A stretch of 64,000 bases of DNA from Lathyrus oleraceus (GCF_024323335.1 NC_066585.1:346386846-346450845), one strand, 5' to 3'; numbered from the stretch's first letter, positions 35,140 through 47,255 are shown. Notes: generated by a model from the sequence alone, not told the origin. Translations and numbers: made by a program.

Positions 35140-37957
35140 TTAAAAAATGTCCTTATCCTCATGGACTGAGCCATGGGTATCCATTTTTTTGGCTAGTTCA
35201 TCCCCCTTTTCAATTACCTCAGTAACTATATCATACTCTAACGGCGCCACTGATATCATATTGTTCATGATATCTAACTTGTCTTTCGACCTAGAGTCAA
35301 AATCATTGCTAGCCATTTCCTCTTCGGACCCGACAGAAACCTTAGGTTTGTATTTTACCATTGGTGGTAGTGGAGGAAATAACCTTTGTTTACCATAGTT
35401 CTTTTCCTTTTGTCCATCATCCATAGCCTGAACACTACTATTATTACTCGCACTTCCTGCTTTGTAGGCATCTGTTTTATTTTGTTTATGCCTTCTCCAT
35501 TGAGTGCGGGTTATGGGGTTCTTCCCCATGTAGTTTTGTGAAACATAGGAATACTTCTTATCAAGGAAGGAAGATCCCCCACCGACTTCTATTTTATTCC
35601 ACTTTCCTTTTTCGGCGGCTAACCTACCTTCAGGTCCAGGCCACTCTTTGATAGGAATGTAAGCCTTCTGAGGGACTCCCCTCTTGTTAAAGAAGAATTC
35701 TTTGCGTTGGTCTTATTGACCAACTCTCTTTTATTAACCATGGATGGTTTTCTCCAACTCCTTTGTTGCTTCTTTGTTGAAGACGGCGCTATAGCATGGA
35801 CATGGCATGACCTCCAAATATTCGATTTTACATCTATTCAAAAAGTCTATGAGTTCTTCCCCGGCCTTGGGAAAAATGACTTTCATTTGCTCCTCGTAGT
35901 CAGGTTCAACCCCTTCTGTGCTTTCAGTTATGTCTACCATAAATACGTCTACAGGCTCAACAAACAAAGCCTCTTAAACCTTAGGATCATAATCACCCTT
36001 TAGTCTCACTTTTTGTTTCTCAACAAACTTGAGTCTTCCATTCTTCAGCATATTCTAAACAACATCCCTGAAAAGCACACACTGTGGGGTTTTAGGCCCA
36101 GGAAAATTGTGAAATTTACAAAAAAACTATTTTCTTTCTCTGTTATAAGGCGGAGTTTTTAATCCTTTAGGGATTACTATTTGGCCATCAGAAACTAGAA
36201 GGTCAAAAATCTCATCACATTTAGTCACGTCAAAAGTGTAAGTTTTTGTGACATTTTTTTCATTTTTTGGTTCAATGGGATTTTTCCCATTTGAATGTTT
36301 AAACAATTTACACACATAAGAAGTTAATGGCTTCAATTCTTCCATATTGACCTCATTCTCTTTGAGAAAGTCGCTATCTGAGTCAGATGAATTATCTATT
36401 TCGTCTATCTCAACATAAGATACTTTTTCTTTTTTATGGTACTTACTCGACCTGGCCTTTTTGGCCTTTAACCGTTCGACATGTCGAACCCTGTCAACTA
36501 GTTAGGCCATATCCCTTAAGTACTGAGTGTCTAATTTCTTCCTAATGGAATAATCTAGACCCGCATCAGCCATTTCGACCAACTCATGTTCAGGGACTTA
36601 CGTAAAGCCTCTTGCTTTGAGAAATCTAAACTTGTTCAAGTAGTCATCGATCGATTTAGGCATTTTATGCCCAACGTTAGCCAGTTCCTTAAGGCTGATG
36701 TTTGACTGGCCCATGAAGAATTATTCATGGAAAACTCTCTCTTGTTGGATCCATGTTTGTATGGAATGAGGAAGGAGTGTGGTGAACCATGTAAAATCAT
36801 TTTTTGTCAGAGAATTTGGAATCTATTTCACCTTTAAATTCTAATTATTTTCTATATCCCAAACCTCGGTCTGGTATCTAGGAACATGCTCGGCTATGGA
36901 CTCATTAGTCTCACTAGAAAACTTGGTGAATTTGGGGACTTTTCACCCCCTAGGGAGCTTGGTTTGTCGAACGTATTCCGATAGAGGGGAAAAATAATTA
37001 GGCCTATGAAGGCCAATGTTGAGGCCATTTTGGGCCAAAATTTGTTCGACCACATTAGCTATGTTATTTTGCCCCCTAAATTATTGTGTTGGACATTTCT
37101 AAGTACTTGGTAGGAATCCTAATTTCTTGGCCCCATAAGTATTTCAGGACCATTCTGGGCTTGGTTCCCTTTGAATATTCTTGGTGGAGGTTTTTCGATT
37201 GGAACTTGGTTAATATGCAGTGGCACAATTGGCGCCAGAGGCTCCCCATAAAAGTCAGCAATCATGCCTATTTGATGGGCTAACTGCTGGTAACTTTGGG
37301 CGGTGTTTTGAATCAAATGATTAAACACCGTACCTATTTGTTGTGTCAATATATTCACCATTTCATGATTAATTTCGTCCATTTGTTTCCTCATGTTTGC
37401 TAAGTAATCGATAGTTAAAGTTGGCACTATGGGAGGGCCATATCGAAATACTCCTTGTGGTTGCCATATGCAACTAAGGTTGCTTATGGCAGATCCCGCA
37501 AATATGGGTTAAGAGGTAACACCATTGTTGCAGCATTATCTGTGAACATTGAAGCATGACTATGTGAACCTGCCATCATGGTAGTTGGCATGCCATTTGG
37601 ATAATCCCTCATAACTAAAGGCATAGTAAAATTAGGAATATGTTAGGGGTTATGGTCCCCCATAATTGTCATAGTAGGCATGAGAGAGGTTGGTATGCTT
37701 GTTACCAACGGTAAAGTAACCACCACTCCTGGGATCGACGTTGAAGTTGTGACCTAAGTTAAGATAGGGTCCATGACTTCGATGGTGTTCATCATCCCTG
37801 TTGTTCCCACCATCATAGTAATAGGTGGTTCAGGGTCTGGAGCATCATTTCGAGCACGAGAGGTGTTTTTTGGGTTAACCATGGCTACTAAAATCCTACC
37901 ACTCCTTAAACGCATATGATCTCGGACATTAAAAATCTCACCACTCCTTAAACACAT
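35140..37957 (-). pseudogene. Old Tat element gag region, fragmented
   Basis: Recognisable pieces, right to left: MRLRSGRILVAMV start near 37915; MDEINHEMVNILTQQIGTVFNHLIQNT near 37380; TYTFDVTKCDEIFDLLVSDGQ near 36240; a worn CCHC-type knuckle near 36060-36120; RTQWRRHK near 35510, which shows that the younger copy's stop at 55904 replaced a Gln. Frames change several times. At the start a 42 bp unit (37898-37939, 37940-37981) is duplicated in frame, giving MCLRSGEIFNVRDH then MRLRSGRILVAMVN. Confidence 0.82.
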
Positions 37958-38055
37958 ACGTTAATGGGCATTGGAAAAATTTAGACGATAAAGAAGTAAT
38001 TAATATGACAGTTTTCTTAAATAAAAAAAGTAATTTTTTACACAAAAACACGCTA

Positions 38056-38073
38056 GTCCCATTAGGCGTGTCA
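38056..38073 (-). other. Primer-site remnant of old Tat element
   Basis: Plus-strand GTCCCATTAGGCGTGTCA matches the 18 bp site at 59268-59285 at 15 positions, all three changes being transitions, and lies the same 3 bp from the LTR. Confidence 0.75.
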
Positions 38074-38076
38074 ATT

Positions 38077-38990
38077 TGTACGAATGTGTTTTTAGCAAAC
38101 AATCACGAGTTTGAAAGTCTTTGAGATTAGCTTAAAAAATCTTGGGATTAGTTTTGTGCAAAAGTTTTTACAAGAACATACATGTAGAATGTGACTACAA
38201 ATATCTGGATAAAGAAAATGCAAAAGTAAACTTTAAAGACAATAAGACTTGAATTAAAGTGCAAAAAATTTATAATGAACAACATTAAGTAAATGCAACA
38301 AAGGAGAAAATAATAGGATGTTTCAATTAAGGAAACATAAAAGGTACAAAAGAAAGAGGACACAGACTCACATATTGCTCATAAATTATTTTTCTCTTTG
38401 ACTTTGATACTCTAGTTCTATAAAGAAAGTATATGAGATTTGAAACCTTAATTACAACATATGAGCCTGCTATGTGTACTAACTAAAAATATATGCCTTC
38501 GACAGTTTACACCTAAAGAATTGACACGTCTTCAAATTCATGAAATTATTGTTCCAACGTATTGCCATATCGTCAAGGATTTGAAAATGTTGAAACCATT
38601 ATCCCATTTTCTCTAACTTCTTAATGACTAGTAACTTCCTGCTCGTCGAAGGTAGGTGTTGGTAGTACTAAGTCTCTTCTGTCTTTGGTTTCCTCACTTT
38701 ACTGTCTTTGGAGTCTGTCAAAAATCCCCTCCCCAACATGGCATCAATTTGTTACCCAAGTATGTTCTTGAGACTTTTCCAAACCAATCCTCAAGATCCG
38801 CTTTTGAGATTCTTTCAAACTACACCTCAAGATGTCAGTCGGGACGCCTCATTCGACATATCATCACTGTCGACTCTTGTCCATCAATGCCTACACTTAG
38901 AATTTCACAAAATGTAGCATCAATTTGACTTTTCCTACTAAGTAGAAACTCCCAAGTTAACATTATACGAAAAAGATGCATCTTCTTTTA
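38077..38990 (-). repeat. Old Tat element 5' LTR, diverged, outer end uncertain
   Basis: In element orientation the LTR ends CGTACA at 38077. TCGAC/TCGAAG-like motifs as in the younger LTR appear at 38500 and 38655. I could not find the outer terminus; 38990 is only where 5S-like sequence follows. No gene seen. Confidence 0.45.
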
Positions 38991-39006
38991 GGTAGCCTAA
39001 CAAATA

Positions 39007-39140
39007 AGAACTCCATAGCTAAGCATGCTTGATTTGGAGTAGTATTTGGATGAGTGACCTTATAGGAAGTTTCTTGGAAAGCATGTGAGTGAGGACAAAG
39101 CATGCTGAAAAGACTCGTGTTGTTTTGTAGGGTTAGTAAA
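39007..39140 (+). repeat. 5S rRNA-derived fragment, Cassandra-like TRIM
   Basis: AGAACTCCATAGCTAAGCATGCTTG, GGAGTAGTATTTGGATGAGTGACC and AGGAAGT follow the 3' two thirds of plant 5S rRNA, including both internal Pol III promoter blocks (box A and box C regions), but with many changes. The flank GAAAGCATGTGAGTGAGGACAAAGCATGC and CTCGTGTTG continues as in Cassandra TRIM LTRs, which carry a 5S-derived promoter. The 5' part is missing. It is a transposon remnant, not a 5S gene. Confidence 0.6.
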
Positions 39141-39339
39141 TATTGAGGAAGTCCTTCCACTTCCACTTCCCCCATACCCAATCCCCAACCTCTAAGGAAG
39201 TCCTCCCAAATTTCTAAACCTACCACATCTTTAAATTATTATCATTATGTCCTTAAAACCTTGTAGTTAGTTTATGGTAAAAATAACAAAGGTGTTTGTT
39301 TTGATTCATTTTTTTATGAAAAGGCATTTTGTCATTTTA

Positions 39340-41890
39340 AGGAGAATACTCAACTAGTCACCCACAAGTATGAGATCTTTGCATCATCATGAGAAGGGCT
39401 CCAACTTGGATAAAAATCAACAAGTATGCCACTAGCTCTCGCAAATGGAAAAGAATTGTTATCAATACTATGGGGGTAGGAGAATTATATCTCAACTCTG
39501 GAAATGACTCATATCTAAATTTTAAGAAAAGTTTTAAAAGGAAAAGTGCACAAAGGGCACAAAATGATTTAAATGAGTTATGCATTTTTAGGTCTTTTGA
39601 AATTGCTATGAATATGCTTAAGATGAATTAGCATTTATTAGGAAAAAGGTTTTGAAAACCACTTGACAAGAGTCAAGGTTTATTGAGAAAATGGTTCAAG
39701 TTTGAAAACAAGAAGATTTTTGAAAAGAGGTAGAAGATTTTGAAAATTAAAGAAAGGGAGGAGAAGAAGAGACTATCCTAGAGAATAAAGTAAAATCTAG
39801 GGAGGAAAGATCTAACCAAGAAATAAAAAGATTCATGACATAAGTCAAGCAAGAATTCCTTCCTTTGGGTTAAGCCTCAAGCAAGCCACATAAGCAAATA
39901 ATAATCCATGTATCAGATGAAATCAAAGTAACTTAACCAAGTCTCCAAAAGAAGTCCAAAATCAAAGGTATCAGATGAATTCCAAGTCTCATGTCACAAG
40001 TCTTAAATAAAAGGTCAAGATCATAATTCTAAGTCCATAACTCCACAAGATTGTTAAGGATAATAACCAAAAGTCCATGAATCAGAAGAACCAAGTTTCT
40101 TTTTAGGTTTTTCTTCTTAATGTTTTCTTTACAAGGATATAAAATAAAAGTCCAAATGGACAAAGAACAAATGACATAATCATAAATAATATGACATGGA
40201 ATGCTAAACATAAAGTATAAAGTAAATGACTTTGAAGTAAAAGTTAATACAAGTAAAATGTTAGTAAATGATGTTAGTAATCAAAATGAAAGATGGTTTG
40301 GTCATTTTTTGGAGAACACTCAACTATTCACCCACAAGCATGAAAACATGAACCTATACATCATTCTGAGAAGGGCTCCAACTTGGATAAAAATCAACAA
40401 GTATACCACTAGCCCTCACAAATGAAAAAGGAGCAATATTTTCACACAATACCATGAGGAGTAGGAGACTTACAATCTCACTTATAAAAATGTCTTTGCT
40501 TTTAGGACAAATTTAGCATTATGTTAAGCAATCGTAATTTGACTTATGTAGAAGTCACAACTATCTGAGGTCAGTCAATAATAATATTAGTGTTAATACA
40601 TGATAGAGAAATGATATGTAAATCATCCTACTAGTGTCATGCCACAAAAAAAAAGAATAATCAAGCACAAAGGCTAAGAGGATGGTTCATTACTTCAGTC
40701 CATATTTCATAATGCTTAGGACAAACTTATGCATCAATCCATAGTACCTTAAATGATCCATGATCAATTATGAGGTAGATTTGAAATGATGAAAGTTCAT
40801 CAAGTAACAATCCAGACATCATGAATAAGATGGACACAAACCATCCAATTGATCAAAGGGAAAATAAATAGATCAAGAAGAAGATGACAAAAGAGATCAC
40901 ACCAAAATTGGACCAAAGGTTTGATCAAGTCATCACCAAAATCAATCACCAATTTTGGTGGATTAGGATTTTCACCCCATCAACACCCAAGATCCATTGA
41001 GTTTGATGAGACTCATGATTTAAACCATCATGATCCAAGGCCAACAGAGGTTCACAAAGGTCACACAAATATAAAATGCAATTAAATGAAATAAAAATGC
41101 ACCCAAAGTATTTTTTAAATGAATTTTAAAATAGAAATAAAGTGAAAAATCCATAAAGTCCTTCAAAACACCAAATAAATGCCCAAAAAAATTATGGGAG
41201 GTTGGAAATAAAATAAGAAACATATAATAAACTTTTCAGAAATTTAAAATGTAGAAAAATATTTTTAAATCAATTAAAACAAAGGAGAAAAGAGAAAATT
41301 CACAAAAAATAGAAAATCAATGAAATAAAATGTGGAAAAATAAAAATCAGATGAAGAAAAATAAAAGAGAATTTTAAAAATTATTTTAAATTATTTTGGA
41401 TGAAAAATGGAATTACTATGAATGGTAAAAGAAAAAGTAATTAAAAATAATTAAAATCAGAAAAAACACGGAGCGTTGGATCATGCCTCATTAATTGATT
41501 TGGCAAATCCAACACTTCTCAAGTTAGGATGCACGATATAACATACTACAAGAAGCATACAGAATCCAATTTAAATCCAACCAATCAGAATATTTCATTT
41601 GTCAACCGTGTCTGGCCAAACTCAGACGACATGGAACACTCCAGCCATCTTCTCCAGTGAGCTCTCACCAGAGTTTCATCGTTTGGTAAATTCAGAACAC
41701 GAGACCACCACCATTGTGATCCTTTTCTCATCCCGAATTCAACCTTATACTCCAAATTAATTTATATAAACTGAGCAAAGGGAATTTTAGAGAAGTTTCA
41801 TAAATAAGCAAGCCACGGAAAATTAAATTAAATGATGAACACGATCAATCAACACCAGCTAAGTTAGGGGAAAGCATCAGAGAGTGAAGG
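39340..41890 (-). repeat. Ogre-type LTR fragment, minus strand, diverged
   Basis: The reverse complement follows the Ogre 2 LTR from about 28000 to 30550. Anchors: ATTGACTGACCTCAGATAG at about 40560 against ATTGACCGGCCTCAGATAG at 29390; TCAATTAATGAG near 41490 against 28437; CTCACCAGAG near 41670 against 28250. It lacks the LTR start, and the U5 end is unclear. No gene. Confidence 0.65.
39341..40430 (-). repeat. Two copies of a ~130 bp segment
   Basis: 39341-39470 and 40303-40430 share CACCCACAAG, AGAAGGGCTCCAACTTGG and ATAAAAATCAACAAGTAT. Both lie within the minus-strand Ogre-type LTR, so the second copy suggests an internal duplication or two overlapping LTR fragments. Confidence 0.7.
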
Positions 41891-41954
41891 ACAACATTAT
41901 TGAATGTAACAAAGTATCTATTACCTCCAACTAAATCCACTTAAATAATCCCAT

Positions 41955-42320
41955 AAAAAATTTAGTATATGACTTCAATAGTGGCTTTAGAATTACTTCT
42001 TGCACCTTTGTTGAAGTTATTATTGTGTTGCTTGTCCTGAACACATTCCTCGCACACTTCATTTGGAACATAATCGATTAGATTATTGCCTTTAATCTCA
42101 TCAATTAGATTCACCATCCATGATGTTTGACAGTCACACATAGACAGGGAGAGAAGCAACTATATTTTTTTCACTTGAATAAACCCACAAACATTGGAGT
42201 ATATGACTTCAAGAGTGGCTTTAGAATTACTTCTTGCACCTTTGCTGAAGTTATTCTTGTGTTGCTTGTCCTTAACACATTCCTCGCACACTTCCTTTGG
42301 AACATTTTGTTGAAGCTAAA
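41955..42320 (-). pseudogene. Ty1/copia integrase zinc-finger fragment, tandemly duplicated
   Basis: Both 41955-42070 and 42194-42310 encode, on the minus strand, VPxEVCEECVxDKQHxNNF followed by KGARSNSKAT and EVIY, the end of the GAG-pre-integrase/zinc-binding segment of copia polyproteins (CEEC supplies the cysteines). The right copy continues SNVCGFIQV, matching the start of the integrase core; the left copy is preceded by IDEIKGNNLIDYV. The copies are about 90% identical. It is a remnant with no surrounding frame. Confidence 0.7.
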
Positions 42321-42596
42321 CTAAATAATGATACTGAATAAATTAAAGATGCAAATAGTACAAAGACCTAAACATATGTCCTAACATGTTCATACATGTT
42401 TATATAACAAGCCCTAATCAATAACACTTAAATATTCATACTCATTGGAATCATAATTGAAGTAATAAAGAAATAGTACATGAATTTCCAATTTGAATTT
42501 GGAATTTAGTGATGAAAACCTTCACTTCAGAGCAAAAAACGTGTGGCAGTCGAATTTAAGTCACAAGAATGTCCCCCATTTTTCTACTATAAATAG

Positions 42597-44430
42597 CAAA
42601 AAACGTGTGGCAGAAAAAGAGAGGCGTCGTAGTGAAATGTAAAGGCATCGTGTCTGCAGGTTTTCTAGTAGCTATATTTCTTTGTTATCTATCATTTGCA
42701 AAAAGTGTCGTCTCAATAGAAGTTACGAAACTCTGAATATGATCAAGTTATTGGACATACGTCATCCTATAAATTATGCTGAAAATTGCTTTTTCTTCAC
42801 AATTCCTTTGAAATTTCTTGGTATTGCTTTGTTTCTTCAATCTTTTCACTTTCTTCCTATTTCTTCATAAAACTTAAACATAATAAAACTAAAATCATCA
42901 ACAATATATGCAAATAATTATAAAAATTACATGATGACAAAGTGTCATTACAACCCTAAACTTATAATGTTACTTATTCTCAAGGAACTCATTCATAATT
43001 GTGATCTTCCTCGGAACTTTGTAATTACCAATTCAATGAGAGACACAAACCATTATCGATTTATCACTTATGTTCCTTGTTTCAATCCAGCATAATTCGA
43101 AGAGTTTTTCTCCAACCTTTTATATACTCAACCTTCTCTCAATCTCGCTTCACCCCTCACTATTATTGAAACAATATGGTAAACAATCATTCACATACAA
43201 TTGACATCAAACATGCGAATTTGCAAGATTTATAAAAATTTGTCACTTTTTGTTCAAAAACATGCTTTTGAGATCTTTCATATGTTGTAACGTGGCTTAT
43301 ATCAAGGTGGGATATATTTGGACAATATGTTTAATTCCTTGTACGACATCCATACATGCCCTTCTATTGTTTTAATCAATTGGGTATGATATTTCTGAAT
43401 CTATTTTTTTAAAATATTTTTTTCCAAAAGCTTTACATTTGAACATGACAACGCTTTTTCTAACTTATACTCATTCTTTTTTTTTCTCTTTTTTTTATTA
43501 TCATATTCTAGTACCCCAACCCCAACTTAAATTGTTTCTCATTCTAGAAAAAACCTTAAACTTATTTTTTTGCATAAATTAGAAAAATTGTAACCTATCT
43601 AACTCCAAATAGATGGTGGAAGGATTTATCTTTTAGGCCAATCGGCTAAATATGTAGCTAATTCACTGAAATAATGGCACAAGCTCAAAGGGTTTAGCAA
43701 CATATAAAAATTATTTTCAAGTTCACCTAAGAAAGGGTCTAAGTTAAAACAAATAACTTTCCTGAGCGTGTAATCAAATAGACAAACAACAGTTCAGAAT
43801 AAAAGAAAATTCTAGAAAATAACAATAATACATACACTCATATAAGGACGAAGGTAGATAATGGGATTACTTTATTCAAACCTTACTTGCTGAGGTATCT
43901 GGTGATTGAGTACAGGATTGTTGAATATTACTCTTCTTCATACTTTATCAATCTACATTAGGAATTTATGTAACAACTTTGCTTTCTCTTTTATTTTGTT
44001 TTTATTTACTTGTGTCTTTACTCTTTTTATCATTGGTAAAGCATCATACTATGAGTTGGAGAACACAACATAAACAAATTTTTCGTTAAATAAAGAATAA
44101 ACAGTTTATAAAGAGGGAAAGTGTACTTATTAAAAATTAATATTAAAACTTTAAATACAAAACAAAATAAAAAGAATTAGCATAAATAAGTGGGTTGCCT
44201 CTCATGCAACGCTTATTTAAGGTCCTTAACTTTACTTATTGGTTCTCTGTTAGGGTTACATATATGACACAAGAAACACATAATCTTTTTTCTTCTTTAT
44301 TTTTGGTAGGAATTCCATGTGAACTTGATGTATTAATGATGTTGCTCCCATATCTTCTTCAGCTTTGTAGTAACTAATCAGGAATAAATGGCATCCAATA
44401 GCTTATTAATTTATTTTCTTTAATCTACCT
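42597..44430. other. Degraded retroelement sequence, no gene identified
   Basis: AT-rich with no readable frame. AGTGGGTTGCCTCTCATGCAACGCTTA near 44190 (given as its first 20: AGTGGGTTGCCTCTCATGCA) is a stretch I associate with Athila-type elements; this is weak evidence. Confidence 0.35.
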
Positions 44431-45880
44431 TGTTTCTAAAATACTCTTTAGATACTTGCTTTCGTTGAAGATTTTATTATTGGAACAAACTATTTCATTT
44501 GGAGTTTCATATAGAAGTAGAACATCCTCACTTTGCATTCTTGCTCTTTTCCAATTTTTATTTTTCACCTCAGATTCTTCTATTCTTGATTCTATTTTAT
44601 CATCCGATGGCATGTATTTTTCTTTTTCAACTTCTCATTCATCGACCAATTCTCATTCATCTTCGACTTCTCTCTCAACTTCATCATCCTTAGGACTATT
44701 CAACGTATTCTCATTAAAACCTCCACTAGATTGAGCTTCCACTTGTTTAGATAACTGCCCAATTTTATTTTCAGGATTCAACATAGATGTTTCAATGTTC
44801 GTGTTGGATACTTCAATGTTCTTGTTGGATGCTTCAATGTTTTAGTTCATTGCTTCAATATCGTATTTCTGCTACATATTTTTTTTCTATTTATAGGTTA
44901 AAGAGAGGAGAAAAAAGGGGTATTCTTGTGACTTAAATTCGACGGTAAAGTAGTTTCTGAAGCTATAGAGCAAAGGTTTTCATTACCAGAAGTCAATTTC
45001 AAATAAAAAATTCATGTACTATTTCTTTATTACTTCAGCTATGATATCTAAGAGTATGAATAACTAAGTTTTATTTATTAAGGCTTGTTAGATAAACTTG
45101 TATGAACCTATTGGGACGTAGGTTTGAGTCTCTGTACTATTTCCATCTTTAATTTATTCAGTATCATTATTCAGTTTAATTTTATGTTTATTGTTTTATT
45201 TGTGTTTACGAATACGTATATCGATCTAGACTCATAGTGATTACTGACTATAACTCTATGAATCGAAACTAAATTAATTTGTTAAACTTATTAATTGATT
45301 ATGAATAAAAAATTATAAGTTGTGACTTAGGATTTAACGCACATAAACTTTGTCTGTTTTAACTAGCCAACTTACTTAAGGGATTATGGAGCGTAATGCA
45401 AAATAATGAGTTATGCACCAATGAGTTGGGTATAACGGCTAAGTTAAACCGTCTTAATCACTCATAAATCATCTTAGAGGAAAATAGACGACAACATTAA
45501 TAGTGACATACATGGGATTTGAAACAAGGCCCAATCGTTGTTAATATGGTCAAGTTTTCCACCAATTTTATTTATGCTTTTACTTTACCAAATTAAATCT
45601 AAAAACCACCAATTTTAATTTCAATAGAACACATATTTATTTGTTAAAATGGCACAATCCTGTGGAGACAAACTTATAAATCTTATTACTTCTATACATT
45701 TAGTACATTTAGTAAATTATGCTGAAAATGGTTTTTTCTTCACAATTTCTTGGTTTTGCTTTGTTTCTTCAACTCTTTTAATTTCTTCTTATTTCTTCAT
45801 ATAACTTAAACATAGTTAACCTAAAATCAACAAAAACATATGAAAATGCTTGTAAATTTTACATGATGACAGAGTGTTAT
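42771..45880. repeat. Direct repeat pair of about 170 bp, possible LTR remnants
   Basis: 42771-42950 and 45714-45880 share AAATTATGCTGAAAAT, TTTTTCTTCACAATT, GCTTTGTTTCTTCAA and TACATGATGACA. They bracket Athila-like gag debris and may be ends of degraded LTRs. Confidence 0.6.
44434..44875 (-). pseudogene. Athila-like gag fragment
   Basis: The minus strand reads heptads NIEASNK, NIEVSNT, NIETSML, then NPENKIGQLSKQVEAQSSGGF and NTLNSPKDDEVERE, with a highly charged tail (MPSDDKIESRIEESEVKNKN). The order (coiled-coil heptads, then a GQLSKQ and GGF...N.P segment) is that of the gag region before the nucleocapsid in Athila-lineage elements. Stops interrupt at three points. Confidence 0.6.
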
Positions 45881-45890
45881 CAACCGTCGT
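45181..45890. other. Degraded LTR-like sequence
   Basis: No gene. Contains AATCCTGTGGAGACAAAC near 45656, resembling the end region of Athila-type LTRs, then the right copy of the direct repeat. Confidence 0.35.
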
Positions 45891-46098
45891 GAAGGGTCTT
45901 GCGAGTACACGTAAATGCTCTTGCAAAGGACTACTAGGAACTTGTGTTCAACGATCCTAACATATTTTCGTTCCCTACATAAAGAATAAATTTTGTGTTC
46001 CTTATTTTGGCCCATTTTCTCAAACAGCTCTGAGTATATTATGTCACAAGAGCTGCCAACATTAAATAGTATATGAGATACGTCGATGTGGATGATAT
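45891..46098 (-). pseudogene. Old gypsy protease fragment, left of the Tat insertion
   Basis: Minus strand IIHIDVSHILFNVGSSCDIIYSELFEKMG (first 18: IIHIDVSHILFNVGSSCD) matches the protease active-site region of plant gypsy elements, where DTGSS or DDGSS is usual; here the Asp is lost (NVGSS). It joins in frame across the Tat insertion to 60138-60620. Confidence 0.6.
46094..46098. other. Tat element target-site duplication, left (GATAT)
   Basis: GATAT here, GATAC at 60138-60142: 4 of 5 match, one transition. Confidence 0.75.
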
Positions 46099-46947
46099 TG
46101 TTCGCTGTGAATTTTGGCGAACAACCTCTGGTTTACCAAAACTTGTAGAATTGGGTTACTTGCAGGATCAACCACACAAATCCTAGGACATGTGCAGATC
46201 TAAATGACTTTGAAGATATCTAGAACAACTTTCATATCTTTCATTTTGGTTCTCTAAATATTTTATGTCGAAAGATGTTGATTAAAACGTTTAAACAGAT
46301 GTAAATTTGACAAGATAAGATAAATGGCAGAAAGTAACTGACGAAAACATAAAGTGTCGAAAAGAAAGTGCAGAAAGATAATTGACTGGAAAACGTAAAA
46401 GAGGAATTTGTAAAGACCTTTAAACTTTATAAAATAAACTTTGAAGGAATTGGTGTTTGTTTACACATACATGTTCCAAATATGACTCTTTTTCTCTCAC
46501 ACGGGTACTTTGAGTATTTTCAGGAATTTTGTACAAGTAAATTTTCACACCCTTTTTCGATAACAACTACCCTATTTATATACAAATAACATAACTGTTA
46601 CTAACTACCAAATCCTAAAACTGTGACACATGGCTTTCTTCCTTTCGCCAGATGCTCCCACGCGTCTTCCGCCAAACGTCACAACTCTTCTGAATTTGAA
46701 TATTTACACTTTACGTCGAAATGACGTCTCTCTTCAGACTTTGTTGAATTGTCGAAATACTACAACATCCTCCATATCTGTCAAAGGTGCCTTTCCATCT
46801 GCAGATATCTTGTCGAAATGTCGAAGCTTCAATTTTGCCGAAGTGTCGAACAACACTTATCAACCAAATCGTTTATCCCATGTCGTCATTTGTCGAAAGA
46901 ACCATTCTGCATACCAAATCTCATGGCTTCGAAAACGCATGTATACA
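46099..46947 (-). repeat. Tat element 3' LTR, 849 bp
   Basis: Exact counterpart of 59289-60137 with 12 mismatches and no gap. Minus-strand TATA box TATATAAATAGG at 46571-46582. Open frames inside (for example from 46630) occur identically in both LTRs and are non-coding by-products. Confidence 0.95.
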
Positions 46948-46960
46948 AATTGCCCCCCAG
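46948..46960 (-). other. Tat element polypurine tract
   Basis: Minus strand CTGGGGGGCAATT directly before the LTR start TGTATACATG. Confidence 0.85.
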
Positions 46961-47255
46961 CAAAGACGTTTCAACTATTTTTCTGGAGAAACAGTCATTT
47001 GTTGTCAACCAGTGTTTTTACGCCATGTCAATTAATCTTTATTAAATCCAAGTCTGATAATCTCAATTTCCAACACAAATTCATCATTACACTTTCTCCA
47101 AAATGTCACGTCTAGCCCACGTTCAGAGTCCACTTCCATCATTTCCTCACATCATGGTCTCTTTTCAACTTCCACCTCTCTAACACTCCCATCAGAATCG
47201 GCCACGTGTCCCACTACCATCATTACCATTCTAAAGCGTTTCATTATCTTCTTCC

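Larger units (their letters stand above)
33633..38990 (-). mobile_element. Decayed Tat-lineage element (minus strand), from LTR to RT
   Basis: Right to left: partial 5' LTR (from 38077), primer-site remnant, gag, protease and RT up to YIDDI, where it is broken by a Maximus-like LTR. The protein pieces align in order with the element at 46099-60137 but are riddled with frameshifts and stops, so it is much older. RNase H, integrase, any antisense gene and the 3' LTR would be left of the window's nested insertions. The right limit of the LTR is not defined. Confidence 0.8.
42314..45180. repeat. Inverted repeat, arms about 285 bp, enclosing 2.3 kb
   Basis: Left arm 42314-42596, right arm 44887-45180. 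The complement of the left arm reads TATTTATAG...CTTGTGACTTAAATTCGAC...TTCATGTACTATTTCTTTATT...ATTTATTCAGTATCATTAT, as does the right arm, with substantial divergence. Confidence 0.75.

Noticed and set aside
39007..39080. A functional 5S rRNA gene
   Set aside because: The first third is missing, many positions are altered, and the flank is Cassandra-like, not a 5S spacer.
46630..47115. 161-codon plus-strand frame at the edge of the Tat 3' LTR (and twin at 59820-60203)
   Set aside because: It falls inside the LTR, occurs in both LTRs, and ends differently as soon as the LTR ends. No domain.
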